Positions 1 to 9,807 of a stretch of 64,000 nucleotides of DNA are shown here, in pieces (the stretch's first letter is position 1; every line of letters starts with the position of its first letter). Made by a program: the position numbers and the translations under genes. The stretch is from CAWARU01 sp963805795 (GTDB lineage: Bacteria > Pseudomonadota > Gammaproteobacteria > UBA6186 > Azoamicaceae), in NCBI GenBank assembly GCA_963805795.1, contig CAWDVG010000004.1, positions 186,001 to 250,000 on the forward strand. Reading direction: 5' to 3'. The notes beneath the pieces are model-generated. The model ran no database searches and was not told the origin of the DNA. It saw only the letters and a list, made by a program, of their open reading frames with translations.

Positions 1-1214
1 TTTGCTGCAGTATTTAAAAAAGGGAGGAATAGTTTTTCTTTTTCTTCTTTTGATAGAACGTTATATGCATCTAAAATGATTTGAGACCACGAAGGATATG
101 GAAATAATAATTTGCTTACATCATCCATCTTATTTAATTCAATGGATAACTTTAAATAAGTTGCTATGAAATTTTTTAATAAATTTGGATATTTATCGCG
201 ATTTAATCCCACAGGGCTAGATTGTATAAATTTAAAGACTGAAAATGCAAAATTTTCAGGTTCTCTAGAATAATCTTTCAGAAAATAATCCCTCAACCTG
301 TCATTAAATGACTTCAATAGCTCTTCTTCTCGTTGTGTCCACTCATAGGGAGGCTCGGCCTCTTTCTTTGTTAGGTTATTCAATGCATCACGTATAGATT
401 TTTGAACTTCCGAATTTTGGGAAGATAAAATTTTGTCAAATAAAATAGGTGTTGTTTTTTGAATGGAAAATAGCAAATATATATTGTTATGATTATTAAA
501 AGAGTTGATGAAATAATTTAATAAGAGAATCCGTTCCCTATCTGAAAAATGTTCATAGGCTTTAATTGTATCAGCATTCCATGCTGCTTTGGACGCCAAT
601 AGCTCACTAGCTCTTTGAGCATTATTCAAGTTAATCGATTTTTGTAAGAATAATATCATTAATTGGCTTGTTAAATTTGGATTGGCATTCCTGCAAGATT
701 TACTTTCGTAACATGATCGTATTGCTTTAAAACAATACTCCATGTTGAATGTTGATTCATTAGTTAAAAGAACAGAAAAAAACGGTAGCATTTTTTCTGC
801 AAGCCCTTTTGAGTTCTTTGCTTCCAAGTTGTCATATAGATCTAGGGGGCTATCAGGATGACAAACGAAAGCCTCCATCGCCTTTTTGAAATCTCCGGAT
901 TGGATGCAATCTATCATCGGGTTTTTTGAAAAGGATAGTTTTTCATCTAGTCTTTTACGTTCATGTTCGTTTAAGGCAATATAAAATTGTTCGAATAGTT
1001 TAAGATTGGCTGTTTTTAGGGCAAATAAAAAATTGCTAGAACTGGAGCTCGGGCGGCGTGAAAAAATAATCTCTAATATCTTTTTTTGGTTATCAGGTGA
1101 TTGCAAACTATATATTTTTGCAATGATCATGTCAGAACTATAGCATTTAAGTGCAAGACATTTTGGAAGGTTCACCAAAACAATCATAAGGATATATGTA
1201 CACATAAGTAACAT
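1..1214 (-). CDS. Secreted helical protein of unknown function (3' end outside the window)
   Basis: An open frame runs from an ATG at 1214 to the left edge without a stop, giving at least 404 residues. The first ~21 residues are a hydrophobic segment ending LPKCLA, a good Sec signal peptide. The rest is Leu/Lys/Asn-rich and predicted helical, with repeated phrases such as KNFIATYLKL and LLNYFINSF that recall helical-repeat proteins, but I recognise no family. A second in-frame ATG at 1205 has GGA at better spacing, so the start could be nine bases later. It lies downstream of the TIR/NB-ARC genes on the same strand, separated by a transposase remnant. An exported protein is certain only to the extent of the signal sequence; the function is unknown. 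Confidence 0.7.
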   Translation of the reverse strand, partial: MLLMCTYILMIVLVNLPKCLALKCYSSDMIIAKIYSLQSPDNQKKILEIIFSRRPSSSSSNFLFALKTANLKLFEQFYIALNEHERKRLDEKLSFSKNPMIDCIQSGDFKKAMEAFVCHPDSPLDLYDNLEAKNSKGLAEKMLPFFSVLLTNESTFNMEYCFKAIRSCYESKSCRNANPNLTSQLMILFLQKSINLNNAQRASELLASKAAWNADTIKAYEHFSDRERILLLNYFINSFNNHNNIYLLFSIQKTTPILFDKILSSQNSEVQKSIRDALNNLTKKEAEPPYEWTQREEELLKSFNDRLRDYFLKDYSREPENFAFSVFKFIQSSPVGLNRDKYPNLLKNFIATYLKLSIELNKMDDVSKLLFPYPSWSQIILDAYNVLSKEEKEKLFLPFLNTAA

Positions 1215-1449
1215 TCCAATTTTAAGTTAGAATTTAAAATTATTATGTTTCGATATCCCTTTACAGATTATTTATATCTCTGAGCCCATTGTTCGTTGAA
1301 AACAGGGTATATACACTGAAGGATCCACAAAGAAAAAATGGAGAAGATAGCCTGGTTGTATAACTGTAATTCAGACACTAGAAAAAGGCGATAGTACACC
1401 ATACCATCTGGCCTTTTTCGATCAAAAACTATGTTGTGAGTTTACTTTC

Positions 1450-2312
1450 TTACGCTGGTAGGGATGGAAAACGTTGAAAATCCTTTGACGTCAATCCTCT
1501 TGATTTCTTTTTAGGCGTCCCTCCTTTTTGTGCCTTCATCGTGACTATCAGTTTTGCACGCGGGATATCCTGTAAACCGGCCACTCGTACTGTGTAATCA
1601 TCTAAATCAAAAATTCCAAACTTTTCTCGTGCATAAACTAACACGGCATCTTTTCCTAAGCGTTCATCTGCTCGCAAACTGCTGATCATTTTATTAGTTA
1701 TCTCTTGTAAATCTTTTCGCCTCAAATATAGCTGCAATAAGGAATAAGTTAATAGGATAAAGCATACATGGCTTTCAATTAAAGGTTCATGAGGTGAGGG
1801 AAAATTTGCAATATACCAATCATTCTTAAACTGTCGAAAACGTTCTTCGGTTTGTACTCTTAGGTCATAGTGGGTTATCATCATTTTCGGATCAGTATAT
1901 TTTTTTGTTGAAACAAGAACCCCATATTTTTCTTCATATGTTTCATTCGCTGCATTCCAGTTTGTATATCGCGTTGCTATAGCATGTACTTTACAATCAA
2001 GGCTATCCCATAAATCCAGATCTAGAACAGCCGCCATCTTCGTTGCCTGGCCCAAATTCATACCTAGCTATATGAAACCCCTCTTGTCCTAAACCAACGT
2101 TTAACAACGTGCTGAATATATAACGAGGATGATATATCAGTGACTTTTTCTGCTCCTCAATTAGATATTATTGACAACCAATTATTAACCAAATTGGAAC
2201 TTCATTTTTTACCCTGGGATTTGGATAACTGCTATCAATAAAATTCAGCAGTTTACTTTCCATTGCAAAACATAAAAATTCATCTGGAAAGCTCCATCGC
2301 GTTAATTCAGCG
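1450..2312 (-). pseudogene. DDE transposase remnant (IS4-like), 5' half frameshifted
   Basis: The 203-residue frame 1450-2061 carries the C-terminal part of a DDE transposase: a YDLRVQTEERFRQFKNDWYI segment has the Y-x2-R-x4-E-x6-K type signature around the catalytic Glu. The upstream part, encoding SSYPNPRVKNEVPIWLIIGC and similar, is recognisable in another frame from about 2060 to 2306 and is broken by a TAA and a shift. Length is well short of a whole ~400-residue enzyme and no clear terminal inverted repeats were found, so the element is dead. Its upstream edge abuts the last codons of the TIR gene at 2317, suggesting that its insertion truncated that gene. Family assignment beyond DDE/IS4-like is uncertain. 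Confidence 0.7.
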
Positions 2313-2316
2313 TAAT

Positions 2317-3005
2317 CTATCTCGCCTTTTTCAAGACATCCTTCAATATGTTGTTGACTTTTTTGATAGACTTATCAGAAACCACTTTTGGTCTCAAAAA
2401 AAATGGAAGACTTTCTTCAACTGTTCCTTCTGATATTATTGGTATCACCTTATCATTTCTTTCGGCATTATATCCAATAAAATACTCTATCAAGTAAATT
2501 TCCGATTTAATTATCGGTTCCCTATTTTCATATTTCTTATTGATCTTGTCTAAATAATTTTTAGTGCCCACTACAATTGTATAATCTGCATGTTCAATTT
2601 TTTTAACGAAATCATTTAGAATTCCTCCTTTCTTATGCTCCCACCGATCAAGCAAGACAGTTATATTTGCTTTTTCAAGGAATTTAGCAAATTCTTCCAC
2701 CCATCGTTCATGCTCTTCATTTCCCCAAGCATAACTTATGAAACAACTGCGAGGTTTTACGTTCTGTTTATTTATATAGGGTAAAATTTCATTTTCGAGT
2801 TTTTGCAAAAAAAAGCGCGTTTTTGAGCATCATGTTTTAAATTTACAATCGTATAATTTTTTTTATCTTTTGCATCGAATATAGTTTTATTTTTTGAGTC
2901 ATAAAAATTTTCGCCTTCTTCAGAAAAAGTATTATCCCCACCAAATAATAAAAATAAGCCTATTAGTAAAATTCTTTCAAAAAACCTCTTCATTTTTGGG
3001 TTCAT
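2317..3005 (-). pseudogene. TIR-domain protein with signal peptide, frameshifted at a homopolymer
   Basis: The N-terminal frame (start 3005) encodes a hydrophobic signal segment (RILLIGLFLLFGG) and a short linker, then stops at 2772. The TIR domain (RSCFISYAWG..., LLDRWEHKKGG, IVVGTKNYL, KSEIYLIEYF, DKVIPIISEG) is in a second frame, 2317-2808. Alignment with the paralogues at 9804 and 6052 puts the break at a run of eight A (plus strand, 2807-2814): six would restore the reading frame and the paralogues' spacing. The C-terminus ends about 60 residues before the paralogues' linker, next to a transposase remnant. The likely parent was a secreted stand-alone TIR protein. It may be a pseudogene, a sequencing error in the homopolymer, or a slippery or phase-variable gene. 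Confidence 0.75.
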
Positions 3006-3062
3006 AGTAATTTTCGTTATCTTTTTCTCAAGTTACATATTAACTGACCTAATTGTAATCTC

Positions 3063-5972
3063 TTATTTTATATATCCCAGTTTTAATAAAGAAGAAAATC
3101 CATCTGCTCCTTGCATGGCTTCTGTTGGAGAAAGAGGTCTGTCGTCTTTATCAAAACGATAGGTTATATTAGCCGTCTTTGGTGTTTCTAGAAATTTACA
3201 AATCATTTCAATATTTTTTTCAAGATCTTCATCCCTCTCTGTGTCTACCATTAGATGCGACGTTTTTGCAAGATTTACTAAATGATTTTTTATATGTTCC
3301 TGACGATATTGAATAAATTTTCCTTCTTGTAATTTGTCTGAATCGCGACCATCTCCTCTTGAGCGCAATCTGTCTAATTGTTTATTCCCAGAACAATGAA
3401 AATAAATAACTTTGGTAACAAAATCTTGAGAATTAAGGTAATTTTTCAACAAGCCAGAAGTTAGTTTGTCTCCAAAACTACCATCGAGGATCACTAATGT
3501 ATCCCGCTCTAAATTATCACGTGCAAGCGCTAGCATCACTTCATAGCTCTGCATTTTTACATATTGGTTATAATAGTCAGAAAAATAAGGTTTACCTTGT
3601 AAAAGTATTGAACTTATGATGTCTTTACCTAAATAAACACTATTAGAAACTTTTCTACTTAAGTACTTTAAATGTGCAGTTTTTCCTGTTCCTGCCAAAC
3701 CGGCGCTTATTATTAATATCTTTTTGTTAATGGTCTTTGCTCCTAGAAGTTTTTCAATATTATTTATTACACCCAAAGCGGATAATTTATTCTTCAGTTC
3801 TATAATATCTTCATGTGTACTTTCAAGTCTTACGTTCGCAATATCAATGGCCTTTTTGTAAAAGGTAATTGCCTTTTGATTTTCAGTTAACTTCTCGTAT
3901 GCATAGCCTATTTCAAAATTTATTTTAATAAGTCTTGGATCCATATCAGCAATTTTTTCTCTTATTTCAGCAGCGTCAGTTAAATATTTAATAGCCAAGT
4001 TATACTTAGTTATCTTATTGTAATAATAGCCAAGGAAATAATATACAGTGCCCATTTCTCTCGTTCGAGTAAGATTTTTGTTTTTTAAAATATTTTCTAC
4101 TGAATGTAAGTTCTGCTCGGCTTCTTTGTATTTTTTTAATTGAACATTAACATACCCCATATAAGATAAGGCTCTTACATAATAGGCTGTTTCTTTGTCT
4201 GAGATTTTCAACGAGTTTTCCAGTTGCTTTTTTGCTTCCACATAATTATTACGATTTATTAAAGCGACTGCCAACTCATGTCTTATTGCTGCATTAATGT
4301 CATCACAATCTACTTTGCACTCGAGCAAAGCGTTTTCTAGCATCACAACAGGATCAGTTACTTTTTGTTCGCTTAACAGGTTTTGGTATTTTTTTGGCTT
4401 TCGGTATTCTAACTCTCGGAACATTAATCCCAAATCACACATAATACTTGCGTTTAATCTTCGCAGATCATAAATTATTCCATCCTTCTTGCCTATTTTC
4501 GTATTAGCTACCATAAGCCTTTCAACAATATTTTTTGCTTTCATTAACCATTCTATCGTTTTTTCCGAATCAAAATCTTTTTTTCTATAAATTGTTGAAA
4601 AATATTTTATGGTTTCTGCAATTTCTATCGATATTTTTTGATCATTTTCCAGTAAATTTTGAATTTTTTCTGATTCTAAGAAATGCTCGAAATGCGGTAA
4701 TATATCATACCCACGTTTTATTGAATCAACCTCTCTAAAATCACTTGCCTCTTTATAATTTTCTTTCTCCTGCAACTTTCTAAAAGATAAAAAAAACTGA
4801 TTATAATTTAGCATATCGGATTGCTGATGCCTAATTGTTGATTGAAGTAGCCGATGTATAGATAAATTTTCCCCTTCGGGATCCATATGGATTAAAGAAT
4901 AATTATGTAATTGACCAAGAGTTTGATCTAACTTTATTTCTCGTGCTCCAAGTTCCGGATAATTTATTTCTAACCATGACAATAAAAGTTTCCTAGGAAT
5001 TTGAACAGGTGCTAAGTATGCACAAACTGTCAGTAAAGTACGATCTAGAGGCAGATAACCCTTTCTTTTAGAATCTGCTTCGATGGCATCCAAACTCGTA
5101 TTCCAAGTAACTGCCACAGGGACATGATTCGTTCCAACTGGCATTGTTTTATTAGAAATCATTTTATTTTCGTACTGGCGGTAAAGGGTTAGATATTGTG
5201 CAGTAGTCTTTCCATTTTCCCTAATATAGGCGCTTGCTTGCGCCAGCGCTAGCGGCAAATAGCCCAGCTCCTTTGCTAGTTCTTTATTTTCTTGAGCTGT
5301 TAATTGTGTTATGGTTTCTATCATTAAGATAGCATCTTCTTCAGACATCACATCAAGAGGAATAGAGTAAAAAGTATCTGGCCATTTCTGATGACGAGTT
5401 GTGATTAAAACATGGCCACCTTCTTGAGGTAAAAATGGAATAATAGTTTCATAATCAGGTACATTGTCTAAAATCAAGAGCCAACCTGGGTGATTTTCGA
5501 GCCAATATTTAACGTAATCACGCACAGCTTCTAAAGACGGTTGATTTACTTTATATCCAATTGCTTTTGCAAATTGAGAATAGGTTTCATATAATTGTTG
5601 GGTAGTTTCTGCGGAAAACCATATTTTTAATGTGTAGGAAAGAGGGGTATGGTTTGCATATTCTAAAGCTAATTGCGTTTTTCCTATACCAGCTAACCCG
5701 TTGCAGACAGCAACAATCTGAGTCTTTTCATCTTTTTTATTTTGAACAGATTGAAACTCCTCTGTAAGTTTTCTTAATATATCTTTTCGACCAACAAATT
5801 TATTATCCTGTCTTGGCAAATTCCACTCTACAGTTTTTCCTGACTTTATTTCTGAACGCATCGATAAATTTTCATCAGATTCTACTCTCATAAAAAAAAT
5901 ACTACATAGCACTAAAATCAGAAGTGTAAGAAAATATTTTACAGTATTTAACTTAATAAGGATATTTTTCAC
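3063..5972 (-). CDS. NB-ARC/TPR protein with C-terminal AAA_33-type kinase domain, membrane-anchored or exported
   Basis: 969 residues from a GTG with a strong AGGGAGG site. Residues 8-28 are a hydrophobic signal or anchor. The NB-ARC region follows from about residue 50 (NLPRQDNKFVGR entry motif), with P-loop GLAGIGKT at 92-99, Walker B GWLLILDN at 163-170, a TTR sensor at 191-193 and an LGYLPLALA motif at 237-245 equivalent to the plant GLPLA box. A winged-helix-like stretch and degenerate TPRs occupy roughly 400-740. A second P-loop, GLAGTGKT at 758-765, begins a ~200-residue nucleotide-kinase-like domain with LVILDGS as Walker B and an Arg-rich lid near 870. This resembles AAA_33/zeta-toxin-like kinases. 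Fusion of an NLR-type switch to a small kinase is unusual. It is the fourth gene of the TIR operon-like run; its role is inferred to be ligand-gated signalling or an effector. Confidence 0.85.
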   Translation of the reverse strand: MKNILIKLNTVKYFLTLLILVLCSIFFMRVESDENLSMRSEIKSGKTVEWNLPRQDNKFVGRKDILRKLTEEFQSVQNKKDEKTQIVAVCNGLAGIGKTQLALEYANHTPLSYTLKIWFSAETTQQLYETYSQFAKAIGYKVNQPSLEAVRDYVKYWLENHPGWLLILDNVPDYETIIPFLPQEGGHVLITTRHQKWPDTFYSIPLDVMSEEDAILMIETITQLTAQENKELAKELGYLPLALAQASAYIRENGKTTAQYLTLYRQYENKMISNKTMPVGTNHVPVAVTWNTSLDAIEADSKRKGYLPLDRTLLTVCAYLAPVQIPRKLLLSWLEINYPELGAREIKLDQTLGQLHNYSLIHMDPEGENLSIHRLLQSTIRHQQSDMLNYNQFFLSFRKLQEKENYKEASDFREVDSIKRGYDILPHFEHFLESEKIQNLLENDQKISIEIAETIKYFSTIYRKKDFDSEKTIEWLMKAKNIVERLMVANTKIGKKDGIIYDLRRLNASIMCDLGLMFRELEYRKPKKYQNLLSEQKVTDPVVMLENALLECKVDCDDINAAIRHELAVALINRNNYVEAKKQLENSLKISDKETAYYVRALSYMGYVNVQLKKYKEAEQNLHSVENILKNKNLTRTREMGTVYYFLGYYYNKITKYNLAIKYLTDAAEIREKIADMDPRLIKINFEIGYAYEKLTENQKAITFYKKAIDIANVRLESTHEDIIELKNKLSALGVINNIEKLLGAKTINKKILIISAGLAGTGKTAHLKYLSRKVSNSVYLGKDIISSILLQGKPYFSDYYNQYVKMQSYEVMLALARDNLERDTLVILDGSFGDKLTSGLLKNYLNSQDFVTKVIYFHCSGNKQLDRLRSRGDGRDSDKLQEGKFIQYRQEHIKNHLVNLAKTSHLMVDTERDEDLEKNIEMICKFLETPKTANITYRFDKDDRPLSPTEAMQGADGFSSLLKLGYIK

Positions 5973-6051
5973 TTTATTACCTCCCTTTATCTATAAATTT
6001 CGCTAAAAATATAATGTTAACTCAAATTGAATCTTCAATTAAAAGAGTGGT

Positions 6052-9000
6052 TCACACTTTGTCACCTATCCCCTTTTTACTTTTTTCTATGTAATCCATG
6101 GCCTTTTCTATATAAAAGGGTTGTATTCCTTGGGTATTGGAAAAAACATAATAGCATCGTTGTGCCAAAGGATAAGCAATTAGAAATTCTTCAAGTTTCA
6201 TGTGAATTTCCATTAAATTAAATAAAGTCTTTGCTACCTCTATATGATCTTCTCCATAATATAGCTCTTTGATATTAAGAGAGCGTTTCAAATATTTTTT
6301 CGCTTCTTTAAAATCCCCCAAAGCTCCATACACACTACCAAGATGGTTTAAAACAGAGGCCACTTCAAAATGATCTTTTCCATAATACTTTTCTCTAATT
6401 ATCAAAGCACGTTCTAAATATTCTTTCGCTTGGTTTAAGTAACCCAAATCTTGAGAAACGTTCCCAAGACAAACCAGGGTGGAAGCCACTTCAAAATGAT
6501 CTTTTCCATAATAAGATTCTCTAATCGTTAAGGCACGATCCAGAAGCTCTTTTGCTTGTCTTACTTCACCTAAATCTCTATAAATGCTTGCAAGACAGGT
6601 TAGGGTTTGAGCTGTTTGAAAGTGAGTTTTACCAAACTGTTGTTCTCTTATTATTAAAGCTCGTTCTAATAGTTCTTTCGCTTTTTTAAAATCACTTACG
6701 TCGTTGCAAGCAATGCCAAGGTGTGTTAAAGTATTAGCAACTTCAGGATGATATTTTCCATAAAGGATTTCTTTAATTTCTAGAGCATGTTCCAACGATT
6801 TTTTCGCGTTCGTAATCTCTCCTAAATCTCTGCAAGCATTTCCAAGACGAGTTAAAGTAACCGCCACTTCGAAATGACCCTCACCATAATGTTGTTTCTC
6901 AATTGAAAGTGCACGTTCTAGTAATTCTTTAGATAGGTTAGCATTCCCTAAATGTCTATGAGTTTCTCCGAGAGAAGACAATGTAATAGCCACTTCAAAA
7001 TGGTCTTTATCATAATGTTGTTCTTTAATCGATAAAGCATGCTCTAATAATTTTTTTGAATATTGAGTATTTCCCAAGTCTCTATAAGTATCACCAAGAT
7101 AAGTTAAGATACAACCCAACCCAAAATTATTTTTTCCATAATGCCTTTCTTCGATTGACAGGGCTTGTTCTAATACTTTTCTTGATTGTCCAGTATCCCC
7201 TAAATCACTGTAAACTATGCCAAGATAAGTTAAGATTCTGCTAATTGCAATATGATCTTTGCCGTAATAATTTTCACTAATTACTAACGCCCTTTCTAGT
7301 AATTCTTTCGCCTGCTTAATGTATCCCAAGTCCTTGTAGACTAACCCAAGATAGGTTAAAGTGTTAGTAATTTCAGCATGATTTTCGCCATAATACCTCT
7401 CTTTAATTGATAAGGCACGTTCTAACGAGCTTTTGGCACGGTTCTCGTCGCCTAAAGATCTGTAAATTTTTCCAAGACTCGTTAAAATATTACCGATTTC
7501 AACATTATTTTTAACATGTTTTTTTTCTTCTATTTCTAAAGCACGCTCAAAGTAGGGTTTTGCTTCTTTCGCATTATCAAGCATATAAAGCAAAACATAT
7601 CCAATATCATATAGTAACTTTCTAAAAGATAATTCTGATCTTTTCTCACTTGACTTAAAAATTGTCTGATAATGTCTCTCAAGCATTTGAATATGAGGAA
7701 ACAACGATTTTTGGCGTAATGTATCTTCTATGGGATGCGTCTTTCGCCAAAACTCCGCGTCGATTGCATCGATTACTTCCATATACCAAACTGGAGTTAA
7801 CTTAGGAAATTCCTTCGTCGATTTTTTTTGGGCAGCGTGTTGATATCTCAATACACTTTGTACAAGAGGGTGTAAAGATACACTTTGTTTTATAGGATCT
7901 AAAGTTATTAAAGAATATCTTTTCAACTTCCCTAATAATTCATCTAATATCAAAGCATGTTCTTTAATGTTTGGATAAGTATTTTCCAGCCAACTTAAAA
8001 GGACATTAATGGGGATATTTGCTGGTGCAACGTAAGCACATACCGTTAGTAAAATGCGTGCCAATAAAGGCTTATTTTCTTTTTTTAATTCAGCTTCTAT
8101 AGTGGATAAACTTGTGTTCCAAGTTACCGCAACTGGTACATGTGTTGCCCCTGTCGGTAAAGATTTATCTGCCAACAATGCTTGCTCATGTTGTTCATAT
8201 AACTTTAAGTATTGAGCAACCGTTTTATGTTTTTCCCTTATATAGGCACTGGCTTGAGCAAGTGCCAAAGGTAAATATCCTAAAGTGGCGACTAAATTTT
8301 TTATTTCAGCATCTTCTCTTAGAGTTAATTTTTTTACCAACTCGATTGCTTCAGTTTCTTCCATAAGATTAACAGGCAAGATATCTATTTTCGTGGGCCA
8401 CTCAATATTAGGTGTTGTTATTAATATGCTACCACCCTGCTTTGGTAAAAAAATCCCAATATCTTCATATCGTTCCGCATTATCAAAAACTAAAAGCCAA
8501 CCTGGATGATCTTGGAACCATTGGTTAACAAATTCTATTGCTTCGATAATCTTGTTTTTCTCTCCTTTATAACCTAAATATTTTGAAAATTCTAAATATT
8601 TCTGTTGCAATTGAGTAAGATCACCCGCATAAAACCAGGCTTTCAAAGTATAAGGTTGTTTTGTGTGACGAATATACTGTAAGGCCAGTTGCGTTTTACC
8701 AACCCCTCCAAGCCCTGCACAAACGCATATTGCCAAATTATTTGTTGATCGAAATGCAAGCCGTGGATCTAATCTTAAATGCAACTCATTTAAAAGTCTT
8801 TCTCTTCCATAAAATTTGTTATCTTGCCTGGGTAAATTCCAAACTCTCGAAATAGACAATAGTTCTTTTAACAGTTTTTCTTTAATTACAACCACCTCTT
8901 GTGATATTTTAGATTTACGTGCAAGCTCTTCTTTTTCGAGCCTTTCCTGATATTGTCTTCGTTCTAAGGCAGTAACATTATTATCAATCTCAAATAGGTA

Positions 9001-9807
9001 AACTTTTAATTTTTTAAAGAAACCCTCAAAAATTTCATCACGATTATCTATTCCATATAAGTCATGAATAAGATTAAGTAGCTCTTGAAAATAATCCTTG
9101 CCAGGTGTGAAATCTGAAGCTATCTTGTGACGCAACATAAAAGGGAGACTTTCTTCAGGTGTACCTTCTAGTAGTACAGGAATCACTCTATCATTGCGCT
9201 GCGAATTATACCCAACAAAATATTCTATCAATTGAACTTCTGATTTAAGTTCGGGTTCTTTGGTATTAGGATCAGGTTTTTTTCTAGTTTTTTCTAAATA
9301 AAGTTTAGTTCCAATGACAATAGCCCAGTCTGAATTTTCTATTTTGTTGGTAAATTTAGTTAGAACTTTACCTCTATTGTTTTCCCATCGATCTAAAAAA
9401 ACTTCTATTCCTGCTTTTTCAAGCATCTGAGCAAATTTTTCAACCCAATGCTCATGATCTTCATTTCCCCAGGCATAACTAATGAAACAAGAAGGGGTTT
9501 TTAAGTTTTTTTGTCTAAGATAAGGTAAAATATCTTGATTTAGAAGTTGTTGAAAAGCAATTTCCTTCATATAAAAATTCAATTTAGCTGTTTTTACTAA
9601 TTCAATCGGTTGATTATTTTCTTTTTCCAGATTATCAACCAATGAAGGAGACGTTACTTTTAATAATGTTTCTCTAGGTTTCGAAGAATCTAAATCTTGT
9701 AGGATTTCTGAACTTACAGCGGAAATACAGATTAATTGAAGGATTATGAACCGTAAAAAACCTATTTTTGTAAATTTGAAGATACTCAACATGATAGTAT
9801 TTTTCAA
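6052..9807 (-). CDS. TIR/NB-ARC/TPR protein (NLR-like), with signal peptide
   Basis: 1251 residues. In order: hydrophobic signal segment (~15-32, ending SAVSS); TIR domain 106-250 (SCFISYAWG, FLDRW, IVIGTKLYL, KSEVQLIEYF); a charged linker; NB-ARC from ~325 with P-loop GLGGVGKT at 365-372, Walker B GWLLVFDN at 436-443 and LGYLPLALA; then twelve 42-residue kinesin-light-chain-type TPRs, ten in strict register (773-1192). TIR domains can be NAD+-cleaving enzymes; NB-ARC is an ATP-dependent switch; the TPRs would be the sensor. The conserved K-S-E Glu may be the catalytic one (inference). The start is TTG at 9807, overlapping the preceding TIR stop by four bases (TTGA), or ATG at 9792; neither has a good ribosome site, so translational coupling is likely. 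The architecture is known for bacterial STAND proteins, but the export signal is odd. Confidence 0.88.
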   Translation of the reverse strand: MKNTIMLSIFKFTKIGFLRFIILQLICISAVSSEILQDLDSSKPRETLLKVTSPSLVDNLEKENNQPIELVKTAKLNFYMKEIAFQQLLNQDILPYLRQKNLKTPSCFISYAWGNEDHEHWVEKFAQMLEKAGIEVFLDRWENNRGKVLTKFTNKIENSDWAIVIGTKLYLEKTRKKPDPNTKEPELKSEVQLIEYFVGYNSQRNDRVIPVLLEGTPEESLPFMLRHKIASDFTPGKDYFQELLNLIHDLYGIDNRDEIFEGFFKKLKVYLFEIDNNVTALERRQYQERLEKEELARKSKISQEVVVIKEKLLKELLSISRVWNLPRQDNKFYGRERLLNELHLRLDPRLAFRSTNNLAICVCAGLGGVGKTQLALQYIRHTKQPYTLKAWFYAGDLTQLQQKYLEFSKYLGYKGEKNKIIEAIEFVNQWFQDHPGWLLVFDNAERYEDIGIFLPKQGGSILITTPNIEWPTKIDILPVNLMEETEAIELVKKLTLREDAEIKNLVATLGYLPLALAQASAYIREKHKTVAQYLKLYEQHEQALLADKSLPTGATHVPVAVTWNTSLSTIEAELKKENKPLLARILLTVCAYVAPANIPINVLLSWLENTYPNIKEHALILDELLGKLKRYSLITLDPIKQSVSLHPLVQSVLRYQHAAQKKSTKEFPKLTPVWYMEVIDAIDAEFWRKTHPIEDTLRQKSLFPHIQMLERHYQTIFKSSEKRSELSFRKLLYDIGYVLLYMLDNAKEAKPYFERALEIEEKKHVKNNVEIGNILTSLGKIYRSLGDENRAKSSLERALSIKERYYGENHAEITNTLTYLGLVYKDLGYIKQAKELLERALVISENYYGKDHIAISRILTYLGIVYSDLGDTGQSRKVLEQALSIEERHYGKNNFGLGCILTYLGDTYRDLGNTQYSKKLLEHALSIKEQHYDKDHFEVAITLSSLGETHRHLGNANLSKELLERALSIEKQHYGEGHFEVAVTLTRLGNACRDLGEITNAKKSLEHALEIKEILYGKYHPEVANTLTHLGIACNDVSDFKKAKELLERALIIREQQFGKTHFQTAQTLTCLASIYRDLGEVRQAKELLDRALTIRESYYGKDHFEVASTLVCLGNVSQDLGYLNQAKEYLERALIIREKYYGKDHFEVASVLNHLGSVYGALGDFKEAKKYLKRSLNIKELYYGEDHIEVAKTLFNLMEIHMKLEEFLIAYPLAQRCYYVFSNTQGIQPFYIEKAMDYIEKSKKGIGDKV
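6232..7491 (-). repeat. Ten tandem 126-bp coding repeats (TPR array)
   Basis: Exactly ten 126-bp units encode 42-residue TPRs with the pattern x-TL-x2-LG-x3-RDLG-x3-AK-x-LLERAL-x-I-x3-YYGK-x-H-x2-VA. The last three units are closest to each other in amino acids (YYGKDHFEVA recurs), suggesting recent duplication or gene conversion at the 3' end of the array. Such arrays can expand or contract by recombination and so change the sensor surface. Confidence 0.9.

Noticed and set aside
2317..2808. Calling the TIR frame an independent gene with its own start
   Set aside because: Its first codon is TTG without ribosome site, and paralogues show the N-terminal frame belongs to the same protein.
6232..7491. 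Regular 126-bp repeats considered as a CRISPR or satellite array
   Set aside because: They are coding, exactly 42 codons each with TPR consensus, and have no spacers.
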